Below, piece after piece: positions 48,076 through 56,566 of a DNA stretch of 64,000 bases (position 1 is its first letter; each line of letters opens with the position of its first letter). A model generated the notes under the pieces. The model saw only the letters and a program-made list of their open reading frames with translations, searched no databases and was not told where the DNA came from. The position numbers and the translations under genes were made by a program. Location: positions 5,516,001 to 5,580,000 of the forward strand of contig NZ_CP015318.1 in NCBI RefSeq assembly GCF_001686985.1. Direction: 5' to 3'. The DNA comes from Mesorhizobium amorphae CCNWGS0123 (GTDB lineage Bacteria > Pseudomonadota > Alphaproteobacteria > Rhizobiales > Rhizobiaceae).

Positions 48076-49278
48076 ATGGCCTTTCTTGCCGACGCCCTTT
48101 CCCGCGTAAAGCCTTCCGCGACCATCGCGGTGACGCAGAAAGCGCGCGAGCTGAAAAATGCCGGCCGCGACGTGATCGGGCTGGGCGCCGGCGAGCCGGA
48201 TTTCGATACGCCCGACAACATCAAGAACGCGGCGGTCGAGGCGATCCGCCGCGGCGAGACGAAGTATCCGCCGGTTTCCGGCATCGCGCCGCTACGCGAG
48301 GCGATCGCCAGGAAGTTCAAGCGCGAGAACAATCTCGACTACCGGCCGGAGCAGACCATCGTCGGCACCGGCGGCAAGCAGATCCTGTTCAATGCCTTCA
48401 TGGCGACGCTGAACCCCGGCGACGAGGTCATCATCCCCCGCCCCTATTGGGTCAGCTACCCCGAAATGGTGGCGATCTGCGGCGGCACGTCGACCTTTGC
48501 CGACACCTCGATCGACAACGGCTTCAAGCTGACGGCGGACGTGCTGGAAAAGGCGATCACGCCGAAGACCAAATGGCTCTTGATGAACTCGCCGTCGAAT
48601 CCGTCGGGCGCCGCCTACACGGAAGCCGAACTGCGCGCTCTGGCCGACGTGTTGTTGAAGCATCCGCATGTCTGGACGCTGACCGACGACATGTACGAGC
48701 ACCTGACCTATGGCGACTTCGTCTTCAAGACCATCGCCGAGGTCGAGCCGAAGCTCTACGAGCGCACGCTGACCATGAACGGCGTGTCGAAAGCCTATGC
48801 CATGACCGGCTGGCGCATCGGCTACGCGGCGGGCCCGGTAGCACTGATCAAGGCAATGGACATGATCCAGGGCCAGCAGACCTCAGGCGCCTGCACCATC
48901 GCGCAATGGGCTTCGGTCGAGGCGTTGAACGGCCCGCAGGATTTCATCGCCAAAAACAAGGCGATCTTCCAGGGCCGGCGCGACCTAGTCGTCTCGATGC
49001 TCAACCAGGCGCGCGGCATCACATGCCCGTCGCCGGAAGGCGCCTTCTATGTCTATCCGTCCTGTGCGCAGTTGATCGGCAAGACGACGAAGGCCGGCAA
49101 GGTGATCGACACCGACGAGACCTTCTGCTCGGAGCTGCTGGACGCCGAGGGCGTGGCGGTGGTGTTCGGCTCGGCCTTCGGCCTCGGCCCGAACTTCCGC
49201 ATCTCCTACGCCACCTCGGAGGCCCTGCTTGAAGAGGCCTGCACCCGCATCCAGCGTTTCACTGCCTCACTGACCTGA
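48076..49278 (+). CDS. aatA: Aspartate aminotransferase (class I PLP aminotransferase)
   Basis: 400 residues. It interconverts aspartate and 2-oxoglutarate with oxaloacetate and glutamate, using PLP. The fold is clear from VIGLGAGEPDFDTPDNIKNA, IIPRPYWVSYPEMV, MNSPSNPSGAAYTEAELR and the PLP lysine in SKAYAMTGWRIGYAAG. The C-terminus carries FGLGPNFRISYATS (the substrate-binding Arg). It matches the rhizobial AatA subgroup. A strong terminator follows at 49303. Confidence 0.95.
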   Translation: MAFLADALSRVKPSATIAVTQKARELKNAGRDVIGLGAGEPDFDTPDNIKNAAVEAIRRGETKYPPVSGIAPLREAIARKFKRENNLDYRPEQTIVGTGGKQILFNAFMATLNPGDEVIIPRPYWVSYPEMVAICGGTSTFADTSIDNGFKLTADVLEKAITPKTKWLLMNSPSNPSGAAYTEAELRALADVLLKHPHVWTLTDDMYEHLTYGDFVFKTIAEVEPKLYERTLTMNGVSKAYAMTGWRIGYAAGPVALIKAMDMIQGQQTSGACTIAQWASVEALNGPQDFIAKNKAIFQGRRDLVVSMLNQARGITCPSPEGAFYVYPSCAQLIGKTTKAGKVIDTDETFCSELLDAEGVAVVFGSAFGLGPNFRISYATSEALLEEACTRIQRFTASLT

Positions 49279-49302
49279 TTGGCCACAGTGTTGTTGCCAA
49301 GA

Positions 49303-49334
49303 AAAACCCGGCCGCGGACGGCCGGGTTTTTTGT
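49303..49334. terminator. Bidirectional intrinsic terminator
   Basis: AAAACCCGGCCG-CGGA-CGGCCGGGTTTTTT: the stem has A-runs on one side and T-runs on the other, so it can terminate transcripts from both sides, namely aatA (plus) and the cupin gene (minus). Confidence 0.85.
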
Positions 49335-49351
49335 TTTAAAACAACAAGATA

Positions 49352-49747
49352 TCAATCGCCAAACTGCTCGTCGGTGACCTGTTCCAGCCAGTCCGCATGG
49401 ACACCGTCGAGCGCCTCCTGCATGGCGACATGCGTCATCGCGGTTTGCGCGCCGGCACCATGCCAGTGCTTTTCGCCGGGATCGAACGAGATGACGTCGC
49501 CGGCTTTGATCTCCTGGATCGGGCCGCCCCAAGTCTGCGCGCGGCCGGCGCCGGATGTGACATAGAGCGTTTGGCCAAGCGGGTGCGTGTGCCAGAAGGT
49601 GCGTGCGCCAGGCTCGAAGCTGACCAGGGTTGCCCTGAGCCGGGCCGGCGCTTCCTTCTCGATGATCGGTGTCTGCAGCACGCGGCCGGTGAAATATTTG
49701 TCCGGAGCGATAATGGTCGGCACGCTGCCGCAGGCAATAATCTTCAT
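49352..49747 (-). CDS. Cupin domain protein
   Basis: 131 residues, start MKIIACGSVPTIIAPDKYFT at 49747. The cupin motifs are SFEPGARTFWHTHPLGQTLY (His/His) and GDVISFDPGEKHWHGAGA (the second His). Together these match small cupins that include carboxymuconolactone-like or quercetin-dioxygenase-like proteins. No neighbour suggests a substrate. It ends at the bidirectional terminator shared with aatA. Confidence 0.85.
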   Translation of the reverse strand: MKIIACGSVPTIIAPDKYFTGRVLQTPIIEKEAPARLRATLVSFEPGARTFWHTHPLGQTLYVTSGAGRAQTWGGPIQEIKAGDVISFDPGEKHWHGAGAQTAMTHVAMQEALDGVHADWLEQVTDEQFGD

Positions 49748-49894
49748 GGTACTGATCCTCAAGCTGACGGCGCGGCAATCGTCGATCCGGTGGCGCCGAT
49801 CATGGAAGCGGCACTCTCGTCCGATATCGGCTGTTGCGCAACCGCCTCCCCGACACCGTCCAGCAAGCGGCACGCACGGATAATTGCGGCAGCG

Positions 49895-50455
49895 CTACCC
49901 CAGCCGCGGCCAGAACAGGCCGGCTCGCTTGCGATGGGCCGCATAGGCGTCGGCCAGTTCGGTGCGCGAAAACTTCTTCTCTTCGTCCAGAGCCGCGATC
50001 ACATAGATCACGATTATCCCGGCAACCGGCACAACCGCCAGGATCGACCAGGTGGCGATGCCCCATCCGATCCAGAAGATGATGTAGGATGTGTAGAATG
50101 GATGGCGGATATAGCCGAACGGACCGTCGGTCACCAGGCTATGGGGATTGTCCTCGGCAAAGGCAAAGCGCAGCCGCGCCTTGCGCGACGTCGAGATCGC
50201 CCACCAGAACAGGGCAGAGCTGACCAACTGGATCGCCAGCCCGGCGATCAACGCTAGCGGCGGCTGCTGCAGGATCCAGAGTATCGCCAGAAAGAACAGT
50301 GCCGTCGCCGCCACGACCGCTGAAATCACCTTCGCGCCGGCAGACATGGTCGTCGCCTGGAAATGGGCACGCATCGACCAGAGATACTGGCCGACCGTTG
50401 CAATGCTGCTGATCGAGAGAAGAAGATCGAGCCCGCGTTCCATCACCATCCCCAT
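49895..50455 (-). CDS. Isoprenylcysteine/phospholipid methyltransferase-like membrane protein
   Basis: 186 residues with about five predicted helices. The conserved segment LVTDGPFGYIRHPFYTSYII is the RHPxY SAM-binding signature of the ICMT/PEMT superfamily, followed by EEKKFSRTELADAYAAHRKR, the C-terminal ExxxLxxxYxxY-type motif of the same group. It would methylate a lipid or other small membrane substrate; the exact one is unknown. It is transcribed away from the hydrolase gene at 50580. Confidence 0.85.
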   Translation of the reverse strand: MGMVMERGLDLLLSISSIATVGQYLWSMRAHFQATTMSAGAKVISAVVAATALFFLAILWILQQPPLALIAGLAIQLVSSALFWWAISTSRKARLRFAFAEDNPHSLVTDGPFGYIRHPFYTSYIIFWIGWGIATWSILAVVPVAGIIVIYVIAALDEEKKFSRTELADAYAAHRKRAGLFWPRLG

Positions 50456-50579
50456 CGTTAGGATTCGGCCACTATAAACGGTCGCCGCTTATAAATCCTT
50501 TCTTAACCAGAAACTTAAAGGCGGTGTAGACCCCGCTGTGAGATGTTGCCGGCCACGCAATCCGGAGGTTCAATCCAGC

Positions 50580-51446
50580 ATGGCCGTTGCCGAGCGCACG
50601 ATCCGCACATCACAGGCCGATTTGCACCTCAGCGAATCGTCGGGCCTTGGCATGCCGATCCTGATGATCCATGGCTCGGGCAGCTCGCGCGCCGTGTTCG
50701 CCAGGCAGTTCGACAGCCCGCTCGCCGATGCCCACAGGCTGATCGCCTTCGACCTTCCCGGTCATGGCGGATCCTCTGACGCTCACGACCCGGCAACAGC
50801 CTATACGATCGCCGGCCTGGCCCGGTCGGCGGGTGAACTCCTTGACCGTCTGGCCATCAGGCGAGCCATCGTTTTCGGCTGGTCGCTCGGCGGCCATGTC
50901 GCCATGGAACTCGCGAGCTTCCATCCGGCAGTCCGCGGACTGATGCTGACCGGCGCCCCGCCTGTGTCCAAGGGGCTGTTCGGCATGCTGCGCGGCTTCC
51001 ACGCGCATTGGGACATGCTGCTCGCCTCCAAGAAGATCTACTCGGAGCGTGATGCCGAGCGTTTCGAGACATTGTGCTTCGGCGACAGTGCCAGCCCGAC
51101 CTTTCGACAAGCCATACTGCGCACGGACGGCAGGCTGCGCGCCACGGTGACGCGCAGCATGATGAGCGGCGACGGCGCCGACCAGAGGCAGGTGGTCGAG
51201 CAGGCCGCATTCCCGGTTGCGATCGTCAACGGTGAAAATGATCCGTTTGTCCGGCTCAGTTACTTCGAGGCGCTGCACTACGGCGCTCTGTGGGAACATT
51301 GCCATGTCGTCCCCGGTGTCGGACACGCCCCCTTCTGGGAGCGGCCGGACCTGTTCAATCCGATGCTGTCGCGCTTTGCCGACGCGGTCGAGGCGCAGAG
51401 CGCGGATGGCGCCCTGGTGGGGCAGCGCCGAAGCCAGGCCGGTTGA
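50580..51446 (+). CDS. Alpha/beta-fold hydrolase
   Basis: 288 residues. The catalytic triad is visible: Ser in FGWSLGGHVAMELAS, Asp in VNGENDPFVRLSY and His in PGVGHAPFWERPDLF. The oxyanion segment HGSGSSRAVF and DLPGHGGSS are also typical. Substrate unknown; the family includes esterases, haloalkane and meta-cleavage hydrolases. It starts MAVAERTIRTSQADLHLSES. A GGDEF-EAL gene follows 144 bp downstream on the same strand. Confidence 0.9.
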   Translation: MAVAERTIRTSQADLHLSESSGLGMPILMIHGSGSSRAVFARQFDSPLADAHRLIAFDLPGHGGSSDAHDPATAYTIAGLARSAGELLDRLAIRRAIVFGWSLGGHVAMELASFHPAVRGLMLTGAPPVSKGLFGMLRGFHAHWDMLLASKKIYSERDAERFETLCFGDSASPTFRQAILRTDGRLRATVTRSMMSGDGADQRQVVEQAAFPVAIVNGENDPFVRLSYFEALHYGALWEHCHVVPGVGHAPFWERPDLFNPMLSRFADAVEAQSADGALVGQRRSQAG

Positions 51447-51590
51447 ACGGACCGGCGTCGGCGACGATGCCAACCCGGACATTTCCGGCGGTCGGCGCAA
51501 CAAGACGAAAAATGGCGGCTCCCTTCGGCAAACTCAATGTCTTCTTAACAGCTGGGCTCTAGCCGTGGCTTGTGTTGCGGGGACGGTGAC

Positions 51591-53120
51591 GTGAGCATAC
51601 TGGCAACGATCAAGGACCATAGCGGCAGGGTCTACCGCGGCATCCAGTTCCTGCTTGTGCTGAGCATAGCGGCGACCGCGCTTGGTGCGCTCGGCTGGGT
51701 CGAAGACTTCTCTTACAACACCGCTCTCTTCGTTTCGATGGTCGCTACCGGCATGGCGCTGCTGGTGTTGATGTACATGCGCAGCAGCGTGGTGCAGCGG
51801 CTGCAGTCGGCGGCGGCGGCCGAAGCGGAGAAGCACCGTCTTCTGACCGTGGACGCGATGACCGGCGCCATGAGCCGCCGCTATTTTATCGAGGCGCTGC
51901 GCGACAGGCTGAGCTCCTTGCGCAACCGGCGACAGGCGAGCCTGCTTTTGATCGACCTCGACCATTTCAAGCAGCTCAACGACACGTTCGGCCATCAGTT
52001 CGGCGATCTCGCCCTGGCGCATCTGGTCAAGGCCGCCGAACGCATTTTTGCCGACGGGGTGGTCGGGCGCCTGGGTGGCGACGAGTTCGGCGTCATCATT
52101 CCGCATGGCGATCTGGCAGAGATCTACAAGGATGCGCGCCGCCTGCTCGACGCGATGCGGGCCGGCAAGTCGCATGAGGGCAAGACCATCCCGCTCTCCA
52201 TTTCGATCGGCGTGGCACTTGCCCCGGCGCATGCGTCGAACACGACGGAGTTGATGCTGCTTGCCGATCTTGCGCTCTATGAAAGCAAGGCCGGCGGCCG
52301 CGGCCGCGTCACTGTGTTCGACGAGGAGATGCTGTCCGACAAACGCTACCGCCGCCTGATCGAGCGCGAATTGCGGGCGGCCGTCTACCTCGGCGAACTC
52401 GAACTGCACTATCAACCCATTGTCGACCCCGACGGCTCCGCCTACGCCCTGGAGGGACTGATACGCTGGCGCCATCCTGTGCGTGGCCTGATCTCGCCTG
52501 CCGAGTTCATTCCAATCGCCGAACGCTCGACCCTGATCGACATGCTGGGCGAATGGGTCTTCAAGCGCGCCTGCGCCGACGTTGCCCATTTTCACGGACG
52601 CCGCATCAGCATCAACGTCTCGGGCGAACAGCTGAAACGCGACGAGATCGTCACGATGTGCGACCGCGTGCTGCGTGAGACCGGCCGCTCGGCGGAGCAA
52701 TTCATCATCGAGATCACCGAGACGGTGGCGACCGCCGCTTCGCCCGAAATCCTGAGGCGCCTCGAGACGCTGCGCGGCCTCGGCTTTCACATCGCGCTCG
52801 ACGATTTCGGCACCGGCCATTGCGGTTTCAACTATCTCAAGACCTTGCCCATCGACAGCATCAAGATAGACCGATCCTATATCCGCAGTCTCGCCCACGA
52901 TCAGGTCGCCCAGATCTTCGTTTCTGCATTGGCGCAGATCGCGCGTATCCAGCATGTCACCATCGTTGCCGAAGGCATCGAGACGGAAGAAGAATTCACC
53001 CTCGCCAGGGCCGCCGGCTGCAACCGCTTCCAGGGTTACTTCTTCGGCAGGCCGGCACCGCGCGACAAGGCCGGCGCCCTGCTTGCCGCGCGCACCGGAT
53101 CGCTCGCCCGCACCGCCTGA
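51591..53120 (+). CDS. Membrane GGDEF-EAL cyclic di-GMP protein
   Basis: 509 residues from GTG at 51591. Two transmembrane helices (IQFLLVLSIAATALGALGW and TALFVSMVATGMALLVLMYM) anchor it, with a short periplasmic loop. The GGDEF domain (about 85-245) has VDAMTGAMSRRYFIEAL, DLDHFKQLNDTFGHQFGD and the active RLGGDEFGV. The EAL domain (from about 255) has ALEGLIRWRHP, INVSGEQLKRDE, IIEITET, LDDFGTGHCGFNYLKTLP, IKIDRSYI, VAEGIETEE and FQGYFFGRPAP. Both domains look intact, so it may make and degrade c-di-GMP. Confidence 0.93.
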   Translation: MSILATIKDHSGRVYRGIQFLLVLSIAATALGALGWVEDFSYNTALFVSMVATGMALLVLMYMRSSVVQRLQSAAAAEAEKHRLLTVDAMTGAMSRRYFIEALRDRLSSLRNRRQASLLLIDLDHFKQLNDTFGHQFGDLALAHLVKAAERIFADGVVGRLGGDEFGVIIPHGDLAEIYKDARRLLDAMRAGKSHEGKTIPLSISIGVALAPAHASNTTELMLLADLALYESKAGGRGRVTVFDEEMLSDKRYRRLIERELRAAVYLGELELHYQPIVDPDGSAYALEGLIRWRHPVRGLISPAEFIPIAERSTLIDMLGEWVFKRACADVAHFHGRRISINVSGEQLKRDEIVTMCDRVLRETGRSAEQFIIEITETVATAASPEILRRLETLRGLGFHIALDDFGTGHCGFNYLKTLPIDSIKIDRSYIRSLAHDQVAQIFVSALAQIARIQHVTIVAEGIETEEEFTLARAAGCNRFQGYFFGRPAPRDKAGALLAARTGSLARTA

Positions 53121-53278
53121 GACAACCAAAGCCGGCGAACTTCCTATTTTCCTTGCCCTCCCCGCGAACCCGTGGGACGATGCTATCGGGCAGGTGGCGA
53201 AACGAAAAGAACCCCCGCCCGCGACGGCCGTACAGGCCGGCCGCCGCTCCCAGGGAAACGCCTGAGTGGAGGTCAGCC

Positions 53279-55330
53279 ATGGGTACTCGCGCCGGAGGAC
53301 GACGCACGGGACCGAAATGCATTGCCATAGTCGGTCCCTTCGCAAGCGGTAAGACGACACTTCTCGAAGCCATACTCGCCCGCACGGGCGCCATTCCCCG
53401 CCAGAATCCCGTTTCGTCGGGAAGCACCGTTTCCGATCATTCGCCCGAGGCGCGCGCCCATGCCATGAGCGTCGAGGCGACCTTCGCCACCACCGAATTC
53501 ATGGGCGAGCAGCTTACCTTCGTCGACTGTCCCGGCTCCATCGAATTCTCTTTCGAGGCCGAACCTGTGCTCGCCGCCTGCGACGTCGCCGTGGTGGTCG
53601 CCGAGGCCGACGAAAAGAAGATTCCCGCCCTGCAACTCATCATGCGCAAGCTCGACGATCTCGGCGTGCCGCGCATCCTGTTCCTGAACAAGGTCGACAA
53701 GGCGATCGCGGGCGTGCGCGACACGCTGAAGATGCTGCAGCCGGCAAGCTCGGTGCCGCTGCTGCTGCGCCAGATTCCGCTGCGCAAGGACAGCGTCGTC
53801 ATCGGCTCGATCGATCTGGCCTTGGAGCGCGCCTACATCTATCGCGAGTATGCCGAAAGTGAGGTCGCCGACATCCCGGGCGACGACAAGGCGCGTGAGC
53901 TTGAGGCGCGCTTCTCCATGCTGGAGACACTCGCCGACCATGACGACCAGCTCATGGAGCAGCTGCTCGAGGAGATCGAACCGCCGAAGGACGAAATCTT
54001 CGACGACCTCGCCGCCGACCTGCGGGAAGGCATTGTGACGCCGGTGCTCATCGGCACCGCCGAGAAGGGCAATGGCGTGCTGCGCCTGCTGAAGGCGATC
54101 CGTCACGATGCGCCCGACGTCGAGGCGACGCGCAAACGCCTGGGCGCCCCCGACGGCAATCAGACGGTGGTCCAGGTGATGAAGACCATCCATACGGCGC
54201 ATGGCGGCAAGCTGTCGGTCTCGCGCGTGCTCTCCGGCCAGGTCGCCGACGCCGCCGAACTCTTCCTGTCAGGCGGCGAAACGGCAAAGGTGTCCGGCAT
54301 CTACAAGATGCTCGGCAAGGACCAGTCCAAGCTCGCCATCGCCAAGGCAGGCGACACCGTCGCGCTCGGCAAGCTCGACACCGTCAAGACCGGCGAAACG
54401 CTGAGTGCGGCCAAAGGCGGCATCAAGCCGTTGGCCACGCTGGCGCCACCGCAACCGGTCTTCGCTTTCGCGCTGCGGCCGAAGGAACGTAAGGACGAGG
54501 TCAAGATGTCGGCGGCCATCCAGCGTCTTGCGGAGGAGGATCCCTCGCTCAGCCTGCGCCACAACCAGGATTCCGCCGAGACCGTGCTGTCGGGGCATGG
54601 CGAGATGCATCTGCGTGTCGTGCGCGAGCGCCTCGAAGGCAAGAACCAGATCCCGGTCGAGGGCCACACACCGGCCGTGCCCTACCGCGAGACGATCCGC
54701 AAATCGGCGCAGCAGCGTGGTCGCCACAAGAAGCAGTCGGGCGGCCACGGCCAGTTCGGCGATGTGGTGATCGAGATCAAGCCGCTGCCGCGCGGCTCGG
54801 GTTTCCAGTTCACCGACACCATCACCGGCGGCGTCGTGCCGAAGACCTACATCCAGTCGGTCGAGACGGGCATCCGCGATTATCTGAAGTCCGGCCCGCT
54901 CGGCTTCCCGGTGGTCGACGTCGCCGTCAACCTGTCCGACGGCTCCTACCATGCCGTGGATTCCTCGGACATGGCCTTCCAGATGGCCGCCAAGCTGGCG
55001 ATGAAGGAAGGCATGGCCGCCTGCTCGCCGGTATTGCTCGAGCCGGTGATGAAGGTCGAGATCGTCACGCCGTCCGAAGCGACCTCGAAGATCATCGCTC
55101 TCATCCCGCAGCGGCGTGGCCAGATCCTCGGCTATGACGCTCGGCCCGACTGGCCGGGATGGGACGTCGTCGAGGCGACCATGCCGCAGGCGGAGATCGG
55201 CGATCTGATCATCGAACTACGCTCGGCAACGGCGGGCGTGGCCAGCTATCGCGCCGTGTTCGACCATATGGCCGAACTCACCGGACGTCTGGCCGACGAG
55301 GCGATGAACACCAGCGGCAAGGCTGCGTGA
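53279..55330 (+). CDS. Elongation factor G-like GTPase
   Basis: 683 residues. The GTPase domain has VGPFASGKTTLLEAI (P-loop 19-27) and LFLNKVDKA, but the usual DTPGH is DCPGS, so the catalytic His is replaced by Ser. Domains II to V follow (SRVLSGQVADAAELFLSG; LSGHGEMHLRVVRERLEG; GGHGQFGDVVIEIKPL; LLEPVMKVEIVTPSEATS). The GIT-type switch I is absent. This is the paralogous EF-G-like family of alphaproteobacteria, distinct from the main FusA; its role (possibly ribosome recycling or stress translation) is not established. The ATG at 53279 is preceded by GGAGGT. Confidence 0.87.
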   Translation: MGTRAGGRRTGPKCIAIVGPFASGKTTLLEAILARTGAIPRQNPVSSGSTVSDHSPEARAHAMSVEATFATTEFMGEQLTFVDCPGSIEFSFEAEPVLAACDVAVVVAEADEKKIPALQLIMRKLDDLGVPRILFLNKVDKAIAGVRDTLKMLQPASSVPLLLRQIPLRKDSVVIGSIDLALERAYIYREYAESEVADIPGDDKARELEARFSMLETLADHDDQLMEQLLEEIEPPKDEIFDDLAADLREGIVTPVLIGTAEKGNGVLRLLKAIRHDAPDVEATRKRLGAPDGNQTVVQVMKTIHTAHGGKLSVSRVLSGQVADAAELFLSGGETAKVSGIYKMLGKDQSKLAIAKAGDTVALGKLDTVKTGETLSAAKGGIKPLATLAPPQPVFAFALRPKERKDEVKMSAAIQRLAEEDPSLSLRHNQDSAETVLSGHGEMHLRVVRERLEGKNQIPVEGHTPAVPYRETIRKSAQQRGRHKKQSGGHGQFGDVVIEIKPLPRGSGFQFTDTITGGVVPKTYIQSVETGIRDYLKSGPLGFPVVDVAVNLSDGSYHAVDSSDMAFQMAAKLAMKEGMAACSPVLLEPVMKVEIVTPSEATSKIIALIPQRRGQILGYDARPDWPGWDVVEATMPQAEIGDLIIELRSATAGVASYRAVFDHMAELTGRLADEAMNTSGKAA

Positions 55331-55340
55331 GAAAGCAAAA

Positions 55341-55369
55341 GACGGCGCCCGGGTTTTCCGGACGCCGTC
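55341..55369. terminator. Strong hairpin after the EF-G-like gene
   Basis: GACGGCG-C-CCGG-GTTTT-CCGG-A-CGCCGTC begins 11 bp after the stop. On the minus strand it is followed by TTTTGC, so it may terminate in both directions. Confidence 0.6.
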
Positions 55370-55632
55370 TATTGCGGACCGTCTCCTGGGAGGCAAACGG
55401 CAGGTCCGCCGCATCGCTCCGCCGTTGGCTGACGGATAAAAATGGTTCGGACGCGGTAGCCGCCTGAGCCCGGTCCGTCCGAGTGATGCCCCCATCTCCC
55501 GGACGAGCCAACCGCGTCCTATGATCTGCTTAATCGATGCAGTGCGTCTGCGCCATGTTACCCGAGGTTACATGTCACTGTTACGTGGCAATGCCGATCG
55601 ACTTTTTTCGAGGTCAGTGGACTTCGGGCAAC

Positions 55633-55748
55633 AAAAAAGCCGGATCAATAAAGATCCGGCTGAGTTTGATTGGAAGTGCCTGTTAAGGCTAACCTCCAGA
55701 GGGGAACACTCGAGGGCGCTAATGGGAGGAGAACGCGCCCAGGAGATG
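55633..55748 (-). ncRNA. abcR: Probable AbcR-type (alpha-r15) trans-acting sRNA
   Basis: A minus-strand transcript of about 116 nt is predicted. A promoter, CTTGTT-N17-ACATAT, lies just upstream (-10 at plus-strand 55755-55760). It ends in a rho-independent terminator (AGCCGGATC/GATCCGGCT with AATAAA loop, then six T). The first hairpin, GGGCGC...GCGCCC, presents CTCCTCCCATT in its loop, an anti-Shine-Dalgarno motif. A second region reads GTTCCCCTCTGGAGG. Size, hairpin layout and CU-rich loop fit the AbcR/alpha-r15 family, which represses ABC-transporter and other mRNAs with Hfq. In Sinorhizobium and Agrobacterium abcR lies beside the LsrB/VtlR gene; here that gene is 0.8 kb away. Confidence 0.78.
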
Positions 55749-56002
55749 ATCTATATATGTGCTCATCATGCCCAAGAAACAAGCATCTATTTTGCAACAC
55801 ACGCATGCAAAAAGACGCAGGCTGTGGTCCAACCCATTCCCAGGCACGATAGGACCAGGAAAATCGCCGGAAATGGCGAAGGTTTCGCGGCCAAACCCGT
55901 TGCGGAACGCCGAACCAGACCGATTTTGCCACCCAAAGACAGAAACCGCCCGATGATGCGGAATCGGGCAGTGTCCGTTCAATTCTACGGCAGGATTTCG
56001 TA

Positions 56003-56500
56003 ATGCGCACAATTCAGGCAATCGCCGGCAGCGCATTGTTCTTCATTGCGGCACCCGGCGTCGTCGCGGGCGTGATGCCATGTGTGTTGACCGATCGCTA
56101 TCGTTTGCCGCTGTCGACGCTGCCGGGCTTGGTCCCGGCCGGCTGGATCCTGATCCTCGCGGCGGCGGCCCTGCTGCTCCATTCCTTTGCCCGCTTCGCG
56201 CTCGAGGGGCTGGGCACGCCAGCACCGGTGGCGCCGACCGAAAGACTGGTCGTCGGCGGCATCTACCGCCATGTCCGTAACCCGATGTATGTGGCCGTGC
56301 TCTCGACCATCCTCGGCCAGGCGCTGCTGTTTTCGAGCTGGGCCGTCTTCGGCTACGGCATCGTCGCCGCCGCGGCCATGGTCTCGTTCGTCAGGCTCTA
56401 CGAGGAGCCGACGCTCGCCCGCCGCTATGGCGCGGAATACGAAGCCTATCGCCGCGCTGTCCCCCGCTGGCTGCCTCGCCTGACGCCATGGCGAGGGTGA
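56003..56500 (+). CDS. Isoprenylcysteine carboxyl methyltransferase family protein
   Basis: 165 residues, about four predicted helices. The family signature is GGIYRHVRNPMYVAVLSTIL followed by EEPTLARRYGAEYEAYRRAV, with the RNPMY and EExxLxxxYGxEY motifs that bind SAM. It would be a membrane methyltransferase of unknown substrate. The ATG at 56003 is preceded by AGGA. It lies between the probable AbcR sRNA and the LsrB/VtlR gene, on the opposite strand to both. Confidence 0.88.
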   Translation: MRTIQAIAGSALFFIAAPGVVAGVMPCVLTDRYRLPLSTLPGLVPAGWILILAAAALLLHSFARFALEGLGTPAPVAPTERLVVGGIYRHVRNPMYVAVLSTILGQALLFSSWAVFGYGIVAAAAMVSFVRLYEEPTLARRYGAEYEAYRRAVPRWLPRLTPWRG

Positions 56501-56566
56501 GCCGCGTTGTCTCAGGGTATGTCGAGATTCAGGTCAGGCCGGCGTCACCTGAATGCAGGCCTACCC

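Larger units (their letters stand above)
55331..56002. other. Intergenic region containing a hairpin and an sRNA gene
   Basis: This 670 bp stretch holds no convincing protein gene. Its left part has the hairpin at 55341 after the EF-G-like gene. The middle-right part carries the AbcR-like sRNA at 55633-55748. The upstream flank of the methyltransferase at 56003 fills the rest. Short minus-strand reading frames here overlap the sRNA and lack ribosome-binding sites. Confidence 0.55.

Noticed and set aside
51534..53360. 608-codon frame opposite the GGDEF-EAL gene
   Set aside because: The plus-strand protein carries all domain motifs; the opposite frame shows none and is rich in His, Arg and Asp as expected for a shadow.
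55645..56036. Minus-strand frames of 105 and 121 codons over the sRNA
   Set aside because: They lack ribosome-binding sites and recognisable domains, and overlap a promoter-sRNA-terminator unit that explains the region better.
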